The notes under the pieces were generated by a model, which was given only the letters and a program-made list of their open reading frames with translations, ran no database searches and was not told the origin of the DNA. From NCBI GenBank assembly GCA_030403585.1, contig JAUEPE010000056.1:1-45626 (forward strand): 45,626 bases of DNA. The letters are read 5' to 3'. The stretch comes from Frankia sp. RB7. Its GTDB lineage: Bacteria; Pseudomonadota; Alphaproteobacteria; Rhizobiales; Xanthobacteraceae. This document shows positions 25,504 to 33,506 of the stretch, piece after piece (within the stretch, counting starts at the first letter, position 1; each line of letters opens with the position of its first letter). Position numbers and translations under genes: made by a program.

Positions 25504-26160
25504 TCAGCCGAAATCCGCGATGCGGGCGTCGAGCCCAAACATGCTTTGATAGACCTCCGGCTCGCTCGCCCGGCCGAGGACGTCAGGCGCAATCATGCGG
25601 ACCTGCTCCAAGGCGGCTTGCAGCGAGGCCAGATCCAGGGCTTCGATCAGCAGAAGGCCTGAGAAGAACCCCTCGTTCTTGCGCATGCCCTTTTCGGTGG
25701 TCGGGACCGATGTACGTGCCTCGTCGGTCGCACCGATCTGCACGGCGGCGATCCCGTCGCACGCAACGAGCGCCTCAGCCAGTTTTTGAGGGTCTCCAGG
25801 CAGCTTCTCTATCCTTAGCGCCAGGATCGTGGCCCCCTCGCCGCGCCCTGCCCGCGCGACCATGGTGCCACCGCCCCGCATGAAATTGCCGAGCTTTGGC
25901 ATGATGCGCTGCGACCACGGCGTTGGCGCGTTGAGGCGTGCCAGATAGGCTTCGCCATCGAGGATCTCGGGTGCCTCCAGCTCGTACAGGATGAAAATGC
26001 GGTTGATATCGTCCCGCGTGGCGCGGAAGACGCGCGATGCCAGAAAACCCCGGGTCGTGACGCGCTCGGTGGTGTGCTCGCGCGTCAGCCAGTGCCGGTA
26101 ATCGGTCAGGTCCTGCGCCGCGACGTCGCTCCAGATGGCGAGAAATCCCGATCCGCGCAT
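25504..26160 (-). CDS. protein of unknown function, possible dimeric alpha-beta-barrel (218 aa)
   Basis: The start at 26160 has GGAGG at ideal spacing, inside the codons of an alternative ATG at 26172. The sequence can be read as two similar halves: GFLAIWSDVAAQDLTDYRHW...THE-type N-half (about 1-95) and TILALRIEKLPGD...SGLLLIEA C-half (about 105-218). This suggests a tandem EthD/antibiotic-monooxygenase-like ferredoxin fold, but that is inference from pattern only. No signal peptide or membrane helix is present. It is the last gene of the TRAP system 3 operon, 15 bases after the AroQ-like gene, so it probably works on the same imported compound. Confidence 0.8.
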   Translation of the reverse strand: MRGSGFLAIWSDVAAQDLTDYRHWLTREHTTERVTTRGFLASRVFRATRDDINRIFILYELEAPEILDGEAYLARLNAPTPWSQRIMPKLGNFMRGGGTMVARAGRGEGATILALRIEKLPGDPQKLAEALVACDGIAAVQIGATDEARTSVPTTEKGMRKNEGFFSGLLLIEALDLASLQAALEQVRMIAPDVLGRASEPEVYQSMFGLDARIADFG

Positions 26161-26175
26161 CACGCCCTCCATGGC

Positions 26176-26670
26176 TTACGCCTGACCTGCGGCGGCGAGC
26201 CCGTGCAGAGCCGGCGGGATCGTTGCAGGCAATTGTCCGAGTTTCTGGACGGCCGCCAGCATCGCGGCGATATAGCCGTAGGGGCCCAGGCCGCAAATGA
26301 CCGCCGTGCAAGCGCTCGACGTGATCGAGTGGCGGTGAAGCTCGTCGCGCGCATGGATGTTGGAGATATGCAGCTCGATCTTCACGCCTTCAAAAATCTT
26401 CAGCGCATCGATCAGCGCGATCGAGGTGAAGGAATAGGCGGCCGGGTTGATGATGATCGCGTCCGCCTTGCCATGGGCGGACTGAATCAAGCTGACGAGC
26501 TCGCCCTCCATGTTGGACTGGTGGAACGAGATCGCGACGCCAAGCTGGTCGGCCAGCGCCTGGCAGCTCGCCTCGATCTCCGGCAGCGTCGTCCGGCCGT
26601 AGATATGCGGCTCCCTTATGCCGAGGAAATTGAGATTGGGCCCATTGAGGATCATGATTTTCGCGGCCAT
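26176..26670 (-). CDS. type II 3-dehydroquinate dehydratase (AroQ) family protein with altered active site
   Basis: 164 aa, the normal type II length. Family landmarks are ILNGPNLN (7-14), REPHIYG with Arg19 and Tyr24 (the usual base), QSNMEGELV (51-59), Asn75 in INPAAY, Asp88, Glu99, His101 in ELHISNIHAR and Arg108. Two positions that normally bind the substrate differ: position 81 is Phe instead of His (AAYSFTS rather than the usual Y-T-H-T-S), and position 112 is His instead of Arg (DELHRHS rather than EEFRHHS). It may still be a dehydratase with altered specificity, or a relative acting on another cyclic acid. It lies 32 bases after the TRAP 3 dctM gene and 15 before the 218-aa gene, in a catabolic operon and not a biosynthetic one. 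Confidence 0.85.
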   Translation of the reverse strand: MAAKIMILNGPNLNFLGIREPHIYGRTTLPEIEASCQALADQLGVAISFHQSNMEGELVSLIQSAHGKADAIIINPAAYSFTSIALIDALKIFEGVKIELHISNIHARDELHRHSITSSACTAVICGLGPYGYIAAMLAAVQKLGQLPATIPPALHGLAAAGQA

Positions 26671-26702
26671 TGCCCTGCTCCGTTATGTTGTTTGCGGTGC
26701 GA

Positions 26703-27983
26703 CTAGCCGCCGAACCACTTGGCCGGGATCGTCACCAGTCCCGGGAAGAGCACCATCGCAAACAGGACAATCAGCTGCGCGATCATGAAGGGCCAGACGC
26801 CCTTGATGATGTCCTCCATGCTGATCCTGGAAACACCGCAGACGACATTCAGCACCACCCCGACCGGCGGCGTGATGAGGCCAATGGCGTTATTGATGAT
26901 GAAGAGCACGCCGAAATAGACGGGATCGATATGCGCCGCCTTGATGATCGGCATCAGGATCGGCGTCAGGATCAGGATCGTCGGCGTCATGTCGAGCGCC
27001 GTTCCGACGATCACCACCACGGCCATGATCGCGAGCATCAGCAATGTGTTGTTGCCCATGAATGGCTTCAAGAGATCGACGACCTGTGAGGAAATCTCCG
27101 ATACGGTGATGAGCCAGGACGACACCAGCGCGGCCGCGACCAGGAACATCACGATGCTCGTCGTCACCGCGGAGGAAACGAACACCTCATAGAGCTGCGA
27201 CAGCTTCAATTCACGATAAATGCAGGTCGCCACGAACAGCGCGTAGACGGCGACGACGACCGCGGCTTCCGTCGGCGTGAAGATACCGAAACGCAGACCG
27301 ACCACGATGATCACGGGCAGCATCAACGCCCAGAACCCGTCGACGACGGCCTTTATCATTTCGGACAAGGAGGCCCGCGGCGGCGGCGTCAGGTTCTCCT
27401 GCCGCACCACCCACGCCCAGGCGAGGCAAAGCCCTGCCCCCAGCAGCAACCCCGGCACGATGCCCGCCAGAAACAGTTTAGAGATCGAGACGCCGGCTGC
27501 GACGCCGAAAATGACGAAGCCGATGCTGGGCGGAATGACGGGGGCAATGATGCCGCCGGCCGCCACAAGACCGGCCGCATAGGATTTCTTGTGCCCCGCC
27601 GCCACCATCATCGGCACCAGAAGGGCCGCAAGCGCCGCGGCGTCGGCCGCGGCCGAGCCCGACAGCGAGGCGAGAATGCAGGACGCCAGGATCGTGACGT
27701 AGCCGAGCCCGCCGCGAAAATGCCCGACTGCAACGAGCGCGACATTGACGATGCGCTTGGCCAGGCCGCCCTTGTTCATGACCTCGCCCGCGAGCATGAA
27801 GAAGGGAATAGCCATCAACGGAAAGCTGTCCGCGCCGTTGATGACGTTCTGCGCCACGATCTGGGCGTCGAACATGTCGATCGTGCTCATCAGGGCCACG
27901 CCGCAGACAATCAGCGCGAAGGCGATCGGCATGCCGAGCGCCATGGCGCCAAGCAGCGAGAAGGTGAAGACGGCAATCGTCAT
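26703..27983 (-). CDS. TRAP transporter large permease (DctM family), system 3
   Basis: A 426-aa polytopic protein with about 12 helices. Signature regions are DSFPLMAIPFFMLAGEVMNKGGLAKRI, ASLSGSAAADAAALAALLVP, GIIAPVIPPSIGFVIFG and NNAIGLITPPVGVVLNVVCGVSRIS. The start at 27983 follows AGGA; the longer frame upstream overlaps the dctQ gene and is not supported. It carries the ion-coupled transport step. It lies 61 bases after dctQ and 32 bases before the AroQ-like gene in a five-gene minus-strand operon. Confidence 0.93.
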   Translation of the reverse strand: MTIAVFTFSLLGAMALGMPIAFALIVCGVALMSTIDMFDAQIVAQNVINGADSFPLMAIPFFMLAGEVMNKGGLAKRIVNVALVAVGHFRGGLGYVTILASCILASLSGSAAADAAALAALLVPMMVAAGHKKSYAAGLVAAGGIIAPVIPPSIGFVIFGVAAGVSISKLFLAGIVPGLLLGAGLCLAWAWVVRQENLTPPPRASLSEMIKAVVDGFWALMLPVIIVVGLRFGIFTPTEAAVVVAVYALFVATCIYRELKLSQLYEVFVSSAVTTSIVMFLVAAALVSSWLITVSEISSQVVDLLKPFMGNNTLLMLAIMAVVVIVGTALDMTPTILILTPILMPIIKAAHIDPVYFGVLFIINNAIGLITPPVGVVLNVVCGVSRISMEDIIKGVWPFMIAQLIVLFAMVLFPGLVTIPAKWFGG

Positions 27984-28044
27984 GGCATGGTCCTGGTGGT
28001 TTGCAGGATGCGAGTGCCAGACGGCAGGATTCGGTGCGGCAACA

Positions 28045-28554
28045 TCAGTGCTCTTCCGATTCCTTAATGGCCACCATGTCGGCTTCGCTGGCCTGTCCGG
28101 TGAGCACACGGAACAGGTCGTAGAGAAGGATCACCGCGGCGGACACGCCGAAGACCACGCCGACGGCGTAAAAGATACCGAGCGACAGACCGGTCGCCGG
28201 CGCCCGATCGTCGATGTTGATGATGGTCTGACGCCAGCTGCCGGAGAGCAGCAGCCAATCGGCAAACAGCATCAGGCAATAATTGATGATGAAGCAGATG
28301 CGCTTGCCGGTGGCTGGCAACATCCGGACCAGACTATCGACGCCGAGATGGGCGTGCTCGCGCAGCGCGACGATGGCGCCGAGGAAGGTCAGCCAGACCA
28401 GGAGCCAACGCGACAGCTCCTCGGAAATCGTGATGCCGGAATTGAAGCCGTAGCGCAGAACGACATTGCCGAACACCAGCACCACCATGACCGCGAGACA
28501 CGCGGCAATGACGGCCTTCAGGAAGCTGCAATAGAGGTCGAGAGCGCGCGCCAT
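28045..28554 (-). CDS. TRAP transporter small permease (DctQ family), system 3
   Basis: A 169-aa membrane protein with four helices (about 12-32, 48-66, 85-105 and 125-150) and the DctQ core ITISEELSRWLLVWLTFLGAIVALREHAHLGVDSLV. It is the small subunit that pairs with the DctM downstream. It lies 73 bases after the binding-protein gene and 61 before dctM; no strong terminator is visible in either gap. Confidence 0.92.
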   Translation of the reverse strand: MARALDLYCSFLKAVIAACLAVMVVLVFGNVVLRYGFNSGITISEELSRWLLVWLTFLGAIVALREHAHLGVDSLVRMLPATGKRICFIINYCLMLFADWLLLSGSWRQTIINIDDRAPATGLSLGIFYAVGVVFGVSAAVILLYDLFRVLTGQASEADMVAIKESEEH

Positions 28555-28627
28555 GCGTGACGTCCGGGCAATGAGGGGTGTGAGCCGGCCATGGCCGGCT
28601 CCGCCGCCTGCGTGACGGAGAAGTCGA

Positions 28628-29647
28628 CTACTTCACGTCCTTGCGGATGCGCTCGACTTCGTCGTTGAAGAGCTTCACCGTCTCGGGACGAAGATTGGCT
28701 GAAATCTTGTCCGCGACCGGTTGCACCGCCTTCCGCATGCGCTCGGTCTCCTCCGGCGCGATCGCGTTGTACTGCATGCCCTTGGCCTGCAATTCCGCCA
28801 GCGCCTTGTCGGTCTGAAGGCGCGTCTGCTCCTTCTGGTAGCCGCGGCTCTCGTCATAAGCCTCGCGCATCAGGCGCTGCTCGGTCGGCGACAGCTTGTC
28901 CCAGAAGATCTTGCTCACCAGGATGATGTTCAGCGTGAAGGTGTGGTTGGTGGCGGAAACGTATTTCTGCACTTCGTAGAATTTGTTGGAGAGGATGACC
29001 GTGTAGGGATTCTCCTCGCCATCGACGGTGCGGGTCTCCAGCGCCGAATACAGCTCGCCGAAAGCCATCGGGACCGGATTGGCCTTAAAGGCACTGAAGC
29101 TTTCGAGATAGACCGGGTTCGGAATCACGCGAAGCTTGAGGCCGCTGAAATCCTCGAGCTTGGTGATCGGACGGGTGCTGTTGGTGACGTTGCGGAAGCC
29201 GAGGCCCCAATAGCCGAGACCGATCAGGCCCTTCGACGGCAAGGTATCGAGCATCGCCGTGCCGAATTTGCCGGTCGCGAGCGCGTCGGCCTGCTCGGTC
29301 GTGTTGAACAGGAACGGGAAATCGATAAGACCAAATTCCGGAACGACTGTTGCGAGCGATGTCGTCGAGGCCGACAGCATCTCCTGGGTGCCGCCGCGCA
29401 GCGCGGATTGCTGCTGCAACTCATTGCCGAGCTGGGAAGCCGCGAACTCGCGGACTTTCATCTTGCCCCCGCTCTTGGCCAGCAGGATCTCGGCGAATTT
29501 CTGCACGCCAAAGCTGACGGGGTGATCGGTGTTGTTCAGGTGGCCCCACCTGATCGTCCGCTCCTGGATGTCGTCCGCGGCGGATGCGCCGACCGTCAGC
29601 GCCACGCAGATCGCCGTCGCAGACAGCGCCCGTACCAACAAGCTCAT
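28628..29647 (-). CDS. TRAP transporter substrate-binding protein (DctP family), system 3
   Basis: A 339-aa receptor. The signal peptide is cleaved after Ala23 (ASA-A). GGGAGG lies about 6 bases before the ATG. Typical regions are WGHLNNTDHPVSFG, LEDFSGLKLRVIPNPVY with the substrate-binding Arg, MAFGELYSALETRTVDGEENPY and YEVQKYVSATNHTFT. This sequence type belongs to the large DctP group that includes receptors for sugar acids such as glucuronate and galacturonate, and for dehydroshikimate-like or other carboxylates; the ligand cannot be read directly. It begins the system 3 operon and is divergent from the GntR regulator gene. Confidence 0.93.
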   Translation of the reverse strand: MSLLVRALSATAICVALTVGASAADDIQERTIRWGHLNNTDHPVSFGVQKFAEILLAKSGGKMKVREFAASQLGNELQQQSALRGGTQEMLSASTTSLATVVPEFGLIDFPFLFNTTEQADALATGKFGTAMLDTLPSKGLIGLGYWGLGFRNVTNSTRPITKLEDFSGLKLRVIPNPVYLESFSAFKANPVPMAFGELYSALETRTVDGEENPYTVILSNKFYEVQKYVSATNHTFTLNIILVSKIFWDKLSPTEQRLMREAYDESRGYQKEQTRLQTDKALAELQAKGMQYNAIAPEETERMRKAVQPVADKISANLRPETVKLFNDEVERIRKDVK

Positions 29648-29726
29648 CGTTTCCTCCCTGTTCCCACGGGCACGAACGGCGGCTTAAGCGCTTATTTTCC
29701 GTACCCTCAGGTTATCCAAACATCAT

Positions 29727-29772
29727 ACATATATTTCCATGTCAAACGAGATTTTCAATTTCATATGAGATT
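29727..29772. promoter_or_regulatory. candidate operator in the TRAP 3 / GntR divergent gap
   Basis: Two inverted repeats lie in an AT-rich stretch: ACAT (29727-29730) with ATGT (29739-29742), and a near-perfect 16-base palindrome at 29757-29772 (core TCATATGA, one mismatched pair outside it). On the minus strand a TTGACA box lies in this area. GntR/FCD regulators usually bind such palindromes between their own gene and the operon they control. Confidence 0.35.
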
Positions 29773-29875
29773 TGTGTAAACCTTTGATGTTTTGATTCTG
29801 CTATAGTGCTGGCAACATTGATGGTTCGGCCGTCCGACAAGTGGCGGGCGATGCGGACAAGCGGGATCAGACGGC

Positions 29876-30535
29876 ATGACGGTACTCGAGGAACGGCCTT
29901 TGTCGGCGGGCGACAGCGGCTATCAGCGCATCCGGTCCGACATCATTTTCGGCGTGTTGACGCCCTCCGGGCGTCTCAAGCTCGATGCCATGAAGGAAGA
30001 TTACGGCGTCAGCATCTCGACGCTGCGTGAGATCCTCAATCGCCTGACGTCGGAGGGTTTCGTGGTGGCCGAAGGCCAGCGCGGCTTCGAGGTGGCGCCG
30101 ATCTCGATCCAGAACCTGCGCGAGCTCGCCGATCTGCGCATCCTGCTGGAGCATCATGCCATGGCCGAGTCGTTCCGCGCCGGCGATGTCGAGTGGGAAG
30201 GCCGCGTGGTCTCGGCGCATCACAAGCTGGCGGCGACCGAGCGCACCGTTCTCGCCGAGGGCGACGATCCCGAACTGCGCAAGCGCTACGACGGCGAATT
30301 CCACCAGGCGCTGATTTCGAGCTGCGGGTCGCGCGAGTTGATGCATACCCACGCGGTCGTGTTCGACAAATACTTCCGCTACGCGCTGCGCTATCGCGGC
30401 AGGGAGACGATCAACCAGCACAAGGCACTGCTGGAATGCGCCTTGAAGCGGGACATCAAGAGCGCCCGGGCCGTGCTGAGCGAGCACATTAATGGCTGCG
30501 TCGCGCATGCGCTGTCCTCCTGGAAGGACGCCTGA
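29876..30535 (+). CDS. GntR family transcriptional regulator, FCD (FadR) subfamily
   Basis: 219 aa. Residues about 15-75 form the winged helix-turn-helix (YQRIRSDIIFG...MKEDYGVSISTLREILNRLTSEGFVVAEGQRGFEVAP). Residues about 80-215 are an all-helical FCD domain with the acidic/His residues (DLRILLEHHA, DGEFHQALI, INQHKALLECALKRD) that bind a metal and a carboxylate ligand. It probably represses the divergent TRAP system 3 operon and is relieved by the imported acid or a product. The SMP-30 lactonase gene follows 44 bases downstream in the same direction. Confidence 0.93.
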   Translation: MTVLEERPLSAGDSGYQRIRSDIIFGVLTPSGRLKLDAMKEDYGVSISTLREILNRLTSEGFVVAEGQRGFEVAPISIQNLRELADLRILLEHHAMAESFRAGDVEWEGRVVSAHHKLAATERTVLAEGDDPELRKRYDGEFHQALISSCGSRELMHTHAVVFDKYFRYALRYRGRETINQHKALLECALKRDIKSARAVLSEHINGCVAHALSSWKDA

Positions 30536-30579
30536 CCGCCCTCGCCTGATGGCGCGCGCGGCTGGAACAGGATTCCGGC

Positions 30580-31455
30580 ATGACCGTGAACACGCTACCC
30601 GCGCACAGGGTCGAAACCGCCGTCGCCAGCGCGGATATTCTTGGCGAGACCCCGTTGTGGTGCGACCGCTCCCGCAAGCTGTGGTGGGTCGATATCGACG
30701 GCAGGCTGCATCAATCCTTCGACCCGGCCACGGGCGTCCATCACGTCACCTCCTATGATTGCCAATTCCTCGGCAGCCAGGCCCTGACGGCAGACGGTTC
30801 GCATCTGCTGGCGCAGGATTTGACCCTCCGCCATCGCCAGACCGTCATCGACTTCGAACACGGCCTCGACAACCGTCTCAACGACGGCCGCGTCGATGCC
30901 CGTGGCCGGCTGTGGATCGGCACCATGGACAACCAGTTGCATCGTCCGAACGGCGCGCTCTATCGCGTGACCGGAGACGGTCAGGTGGCGCGCATCTTCG
31001 ACGACGTCATCGTGACCAACGGGATCTCGTTCTCGCCTGACAATCGCACGCTCTATTTCACGGACACGCGGCGATACTGCACATGGGCGTTCGACTTCGA
31101 TCTCGATGACGGCGTGATCCGCAACAGACGCCTGTTTGCGGATTACAGCGTCTCGCAGGAGCGACCTGACGGCGCCTGCGTCGATGTGGTCGGCGGGCTA
31201 TGGACGGCGTTCTTCTCGGGCGGCCGGGTGGCACGCTATCGGCCGGACGGGACGATCGACACGGTCATTCCGGTCCCTGTGACGAATCCGACGTGCCTGT
31301 GCTTCGGAGGCCGCGATCTCAAAACGCTGTACGTGACGACGGCCCGGAAATTCCTGGATCAGCAGCAGCTCAGCGTCGAGCCTCAGGCCGGTCATCTCCT
31401 GGCCATTCACGGCGTCGCGCAGGGCCTGCCGGAACACCGTTTCCTGATCGGCTAG
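30580..31455 (+). CDS. SMP-30/gluconolactonase/LRE family protein
   Basis: A 291-aa six-bladed beta-propeller lactonase. The metal ligands are visible as Glu23 (LGETPLW), Asn147 (VTNGISFSPD) and Asp197 (RPDGACVD). Asn101 in RLNDGRVDARGRLWIGTM is the usual substrate-side residue. Members open sugar-acid lactones (gluconolactone, xylonolactone, arabinonolactone). Its position behind the GntR gene and opposite TRAP system 3 suggests the imported compound, or an oxidised product, is a lactone or sugar acid. Its stop overlaps the convergent exported-protein gene by 4 bases (CTAG). Confidence 0.92.
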   Translation: MTVNTLPAHRVETAVASADILGETPLWCDRSRKLWWVDIDGRLHQSFDPATGVHHVTSYDCQFLGSQALTADGSHLLAQDLTLRHRQTVIDFEHGLDNRLNDGRVDARGRLWIGTMDNQLHRPNGALYRVTGDGQVARIFDDVIVTNGISFSPDNRTLYFTDTRRYCTWAFDFDLDDGVIRNRRLFADYSVSQERPDGACVDVVGGLWTAFFSGGRVARYRPDGTIDTVIPVPVTNPTCLCFGGRDLKTLYVTTARKFLDQQQLSVEPQAGHLLAIHGVAQGLPEHRFLIG

Positions 31456-32267
31456 CGCGGCGGCAGCAAGTCCAGCTGGCTCTGCGCCTTCTTGACGGCC
31501 GCCGCAAACCAGCTCTGGCTGGGCGCCTCCTTGGCGAAGCATTTTGTGTAGGCATCCATCGCCTGGTCTTCCTTCGCCATGGAGTCCTCCGGGAGCTTCC
31601 TGGCCATCATCTGCTTCCAGACCTTCTCACAGACCGGGATCTCGGCCGTCTTGATGGCGTCGCTTGCAGCGAGGAAGAACACCTTCTCGCCCTGGATCGC
31701 GACCACGTCGATCTCGTGCGGCGGGCCTTTCAAATCGCCATTGCCGCGGACGCCGAGCACGGCCACCGCGACGCTCGCGGATGCGGGTTTTGTGATCGGC
31801 AGCTCCGCATATTTGGCGAAGGCTGAGTCCTGGATCGCTTGATAGTAGAAACGATCCGATTTGAAGGCCGCACTGATCTCCTGCGGCATGCCGTCCTCGC
31901 GGTGCTCGCGCAGCCAGTGCTTGAGCAGCGCGGTCGTGGTCACCACGGCCTGCATCTTGTCGCCCTCGGAGGCGAAGCCGAGCCCGTCGAGATGGCCGAA
32001 GCCGCTGTCGCCCTTGAACAGCGTGTCGGCGTTCGACTTGCCGTCGGCCGGCAGCCCCTTGATCGTGACCGGCCCCACCAGGCCGCGCAGCACGCCGGTC
32101 AACTCGTTGAGCGCAGCATCGTGCTGCTTGAAGGTCTCGTCGCTCTCCTTGGCTTTGGAGAACTTTGCGATGTAGCGGTCGCGCAGGTCCAGATAGTGCT
32201 GCTCGGGAGACGCCGCGTGTGCGGGTGTGGCGAAGGCGAGCAGGCAGAGCAAGGCGAGCGATCTCAT
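31452..32267 (-). CDS. exported protein of unknown function (271 aa)
   Basis: The signal peptide (1-18, ending AHA) is followed by a soluble alpha/beta-looking protein. Early Tyr/Arg-rich helix (EQHYLDLRDRYIAKF), DGLGFAS, a TTTALLKHWLREHRED helix, and a two-Cys pattern (PVCEKVWKQM and YTKCFAKEAPSQSW) stand out. The paired Cys late in the chain may form a disulfide. I recognise no domain. Homologues probably exist in Bradyrhizobium. It overlaps the SMP-30 stop by 4 bases in a convergent arrangement, so a functional link is not implied. Confidence 0.8.
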   Translation of the reverse strand: MRSLALLCLLAFATPAHAASPEQHYLDLRDRYIAKFSKAKESDETFKQHDAALNELTGVLRGLVGPVTIKGLPADGKSNADTLFKGDSGFGHLDGLGFASEGDKMQAVVTTTALLKHWLREHREDGMPQEISAAFKSDRFYYQAIQDSAFAKYAELPITKPASASVAVAVLGVRGNGDLKGPPHEIDVVAIQGEKVFFLAASDAIKTAEIPVCEKVWKQMMARKLPEDSMAKEDQAMDAYTKCFAKEAPSQSWFAAAVKKAQSQLDLLPPR

Positions 32268-32466
32268 TGCGATGTCCGGAAAACTGGAGGCGATCTCCAG
32301 TCTTGGTGGCGTTGCCGGGCCGGAAGGTTCATCCCCCGGGTGCGCCCCGCTCCGCCGAGAACGAATCCTTCACCATGGCTAGCGGGTTCGATTGAGCGCA
32401 GGGAACCCGAGAGGTAAAATCGGCTGTAGATTTTCAGCAAGTGCTGGACATCCGGGGGCGACGTCC

Positions 32467-33006
32467 ATGAGCGAATTGCGCGCGGCGAGCAGGCAATCCA
32501 CGGCAAGGACCGGGATCATCGAATTCGACGGCGCCAGGGGCACCGTGAGCATCCCCTGCACCATCGCAGACGTGTCCGGCACGGGCGCGAGGCTAAAACT
32601 CGACTGGTCGCTGTCGTTTCCGAAAGAGGCCACGCTGGTCTTTGCCGACGGCCTGCGAAAGACCTGCCGCGTGGCCTGGCAGAAGCGCCGGCTGCTCGGC
32701 GTTGCGTTCGCCGATGGTGTCGCCAGCGCCGACGAGCAGGCCCTCATGATGACCGAGGAAGAGCAGGCCCTGCACAGGCAGCACATTGGCGCCCAGGTCA
32801 AAGGTGCGCGCGAGGCGCGTGGCTATACCGAGGCCCAGATCGCCAACCTCGTCGGCGTCTCGCCCGAGTTCGTCTCACGCGCCGAAAGCGGTGAGATCAG
32901 CATCCCGCTCCATCAGCTCACCCACATGGCCGATCTGCTGCTGGTCGATCTCGACAGTCTCGTCGCAGGCCCGGCGTCCAGCGACGTCGAGCTGATGGCG
33001 GAGTGA
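32467..33006 (+). CDS. PilZ domain - XRE helix-turn-helix fusion protein
   Basis: 179 aa. The N-terminal half (about 5-88) looks like a PilZ domain: a possible RxxxR (Arg5-Arg9), DVSGTGARL (DxSxxG at 35-40), and the end strand CRVAWQKRRLLGVAF. The C-terminal half (about 106-165) is a Cro/C1-type helix-turn-helix (IGAQVKGAREARGYTEAQIANLVGVSPEFVSRAESGE). A c-di-GMP sensor joined to a DNA-binding domain would link the second messenger directly to transcription. Whether the domain still binds c-di-GMP is open, because the arginine motif is at the very N-terminus. The start at 32467 is chosen over 32392, which adds an unlikely leader. Confidence 0.82.
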   Translation: MSELRAASRQSTARTGIIEFDGARGTVSIPCTIADVSGTGARLKLDWSLSFPKEATLVFADGLRKTCRVAWQKRRLLGVAFADGVASADEQALMMTEEEQALHRQHIGAQVKGAREARGYTEAQIANLVGVSPEFVSRAESGEISIPLHQLTHMADLLLVDLDSLVAGPASSDVELMAE

Positions 33007-33113
33007 ACGCACTGCGCCTGCGGGACTGCCCTGCTCTGCTGGTCCATGTGGGAAACGCCTTTCGCCTTCTGTAAGCTCGCACCCGTGTCAGTGTCGACGC
33101 CGGAGATGATTGC

Positions 33114-33506
33114 ATGGCGGAGCCCGGCTTCGGTCGGTTCATGAAGGACCACCGGGAGTTTTTCAACGCGCTGACCGATGAGGGATGGCGCTCGGTCCCC
33201 GGCTATGTCGGGGTCGCGGAGAAAATCCTGTCCGGCCGCTTCGATCACCCCAGCCGAACGGGCGCGGTGACACGGCTGTCGCGCTGGGCCGCCGGCGCCT
33301 CTGTGGACCATCCGGTCTCGCACGATTGGTGCGAGGAGGTCTTTCTGGTTTCGGGCACGCTCTCGATCGGCACCGCGTCACAGGAAACACGAGTGCTGGA
33401 GGCCGGCACCTACGCCGTGAGGCCGGCCCATGTCGAGCATGGACCGTTCTTCACCCGCGACGGCTGCCTGATGATCGAGTTTCTCTACTATCCGCCGGCT
33501 TCCTAG
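33114..33506 (+). CDS. cupin domain protein
   Basis: A 130-aa small beta-barrel. The cupin core spans about 45-125: HPVSHDWCEEVFLVSGTLSIG with His and two Glu in the H...EE pattern, then the second motif GTYAVRPAHVEHGPFFTRDG with the later His. These are likely metal ligands. It resembles the ChrR-type or general small cupins; the reaction, if any, is unknown. It ends overlapping by 4 bases the 3' end of the convergent amine oxidase gene. Confidence 0.82.
   Translation: MAEPGFGRFMKDHREFFNALTDEGWRSVPGYVGVAEKILSGRFDHPSRTGAVTRLSRWAAGASVDHPVSHDWCEEVFLVSGTLSIGTASQETRVLEAGTYAVRPAHVEHGPFFTRDGCLMIEFLYYPPAS

Noticed and set aside
29737..29747. TTGACA box (minus strand) as a complete sigma-70 promoter for TRAP 3
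   Set aside because: No -10 box lies at 16-18 bases; the nearest TATGAT is only 12 bases away, so it is noted only within the operator region.
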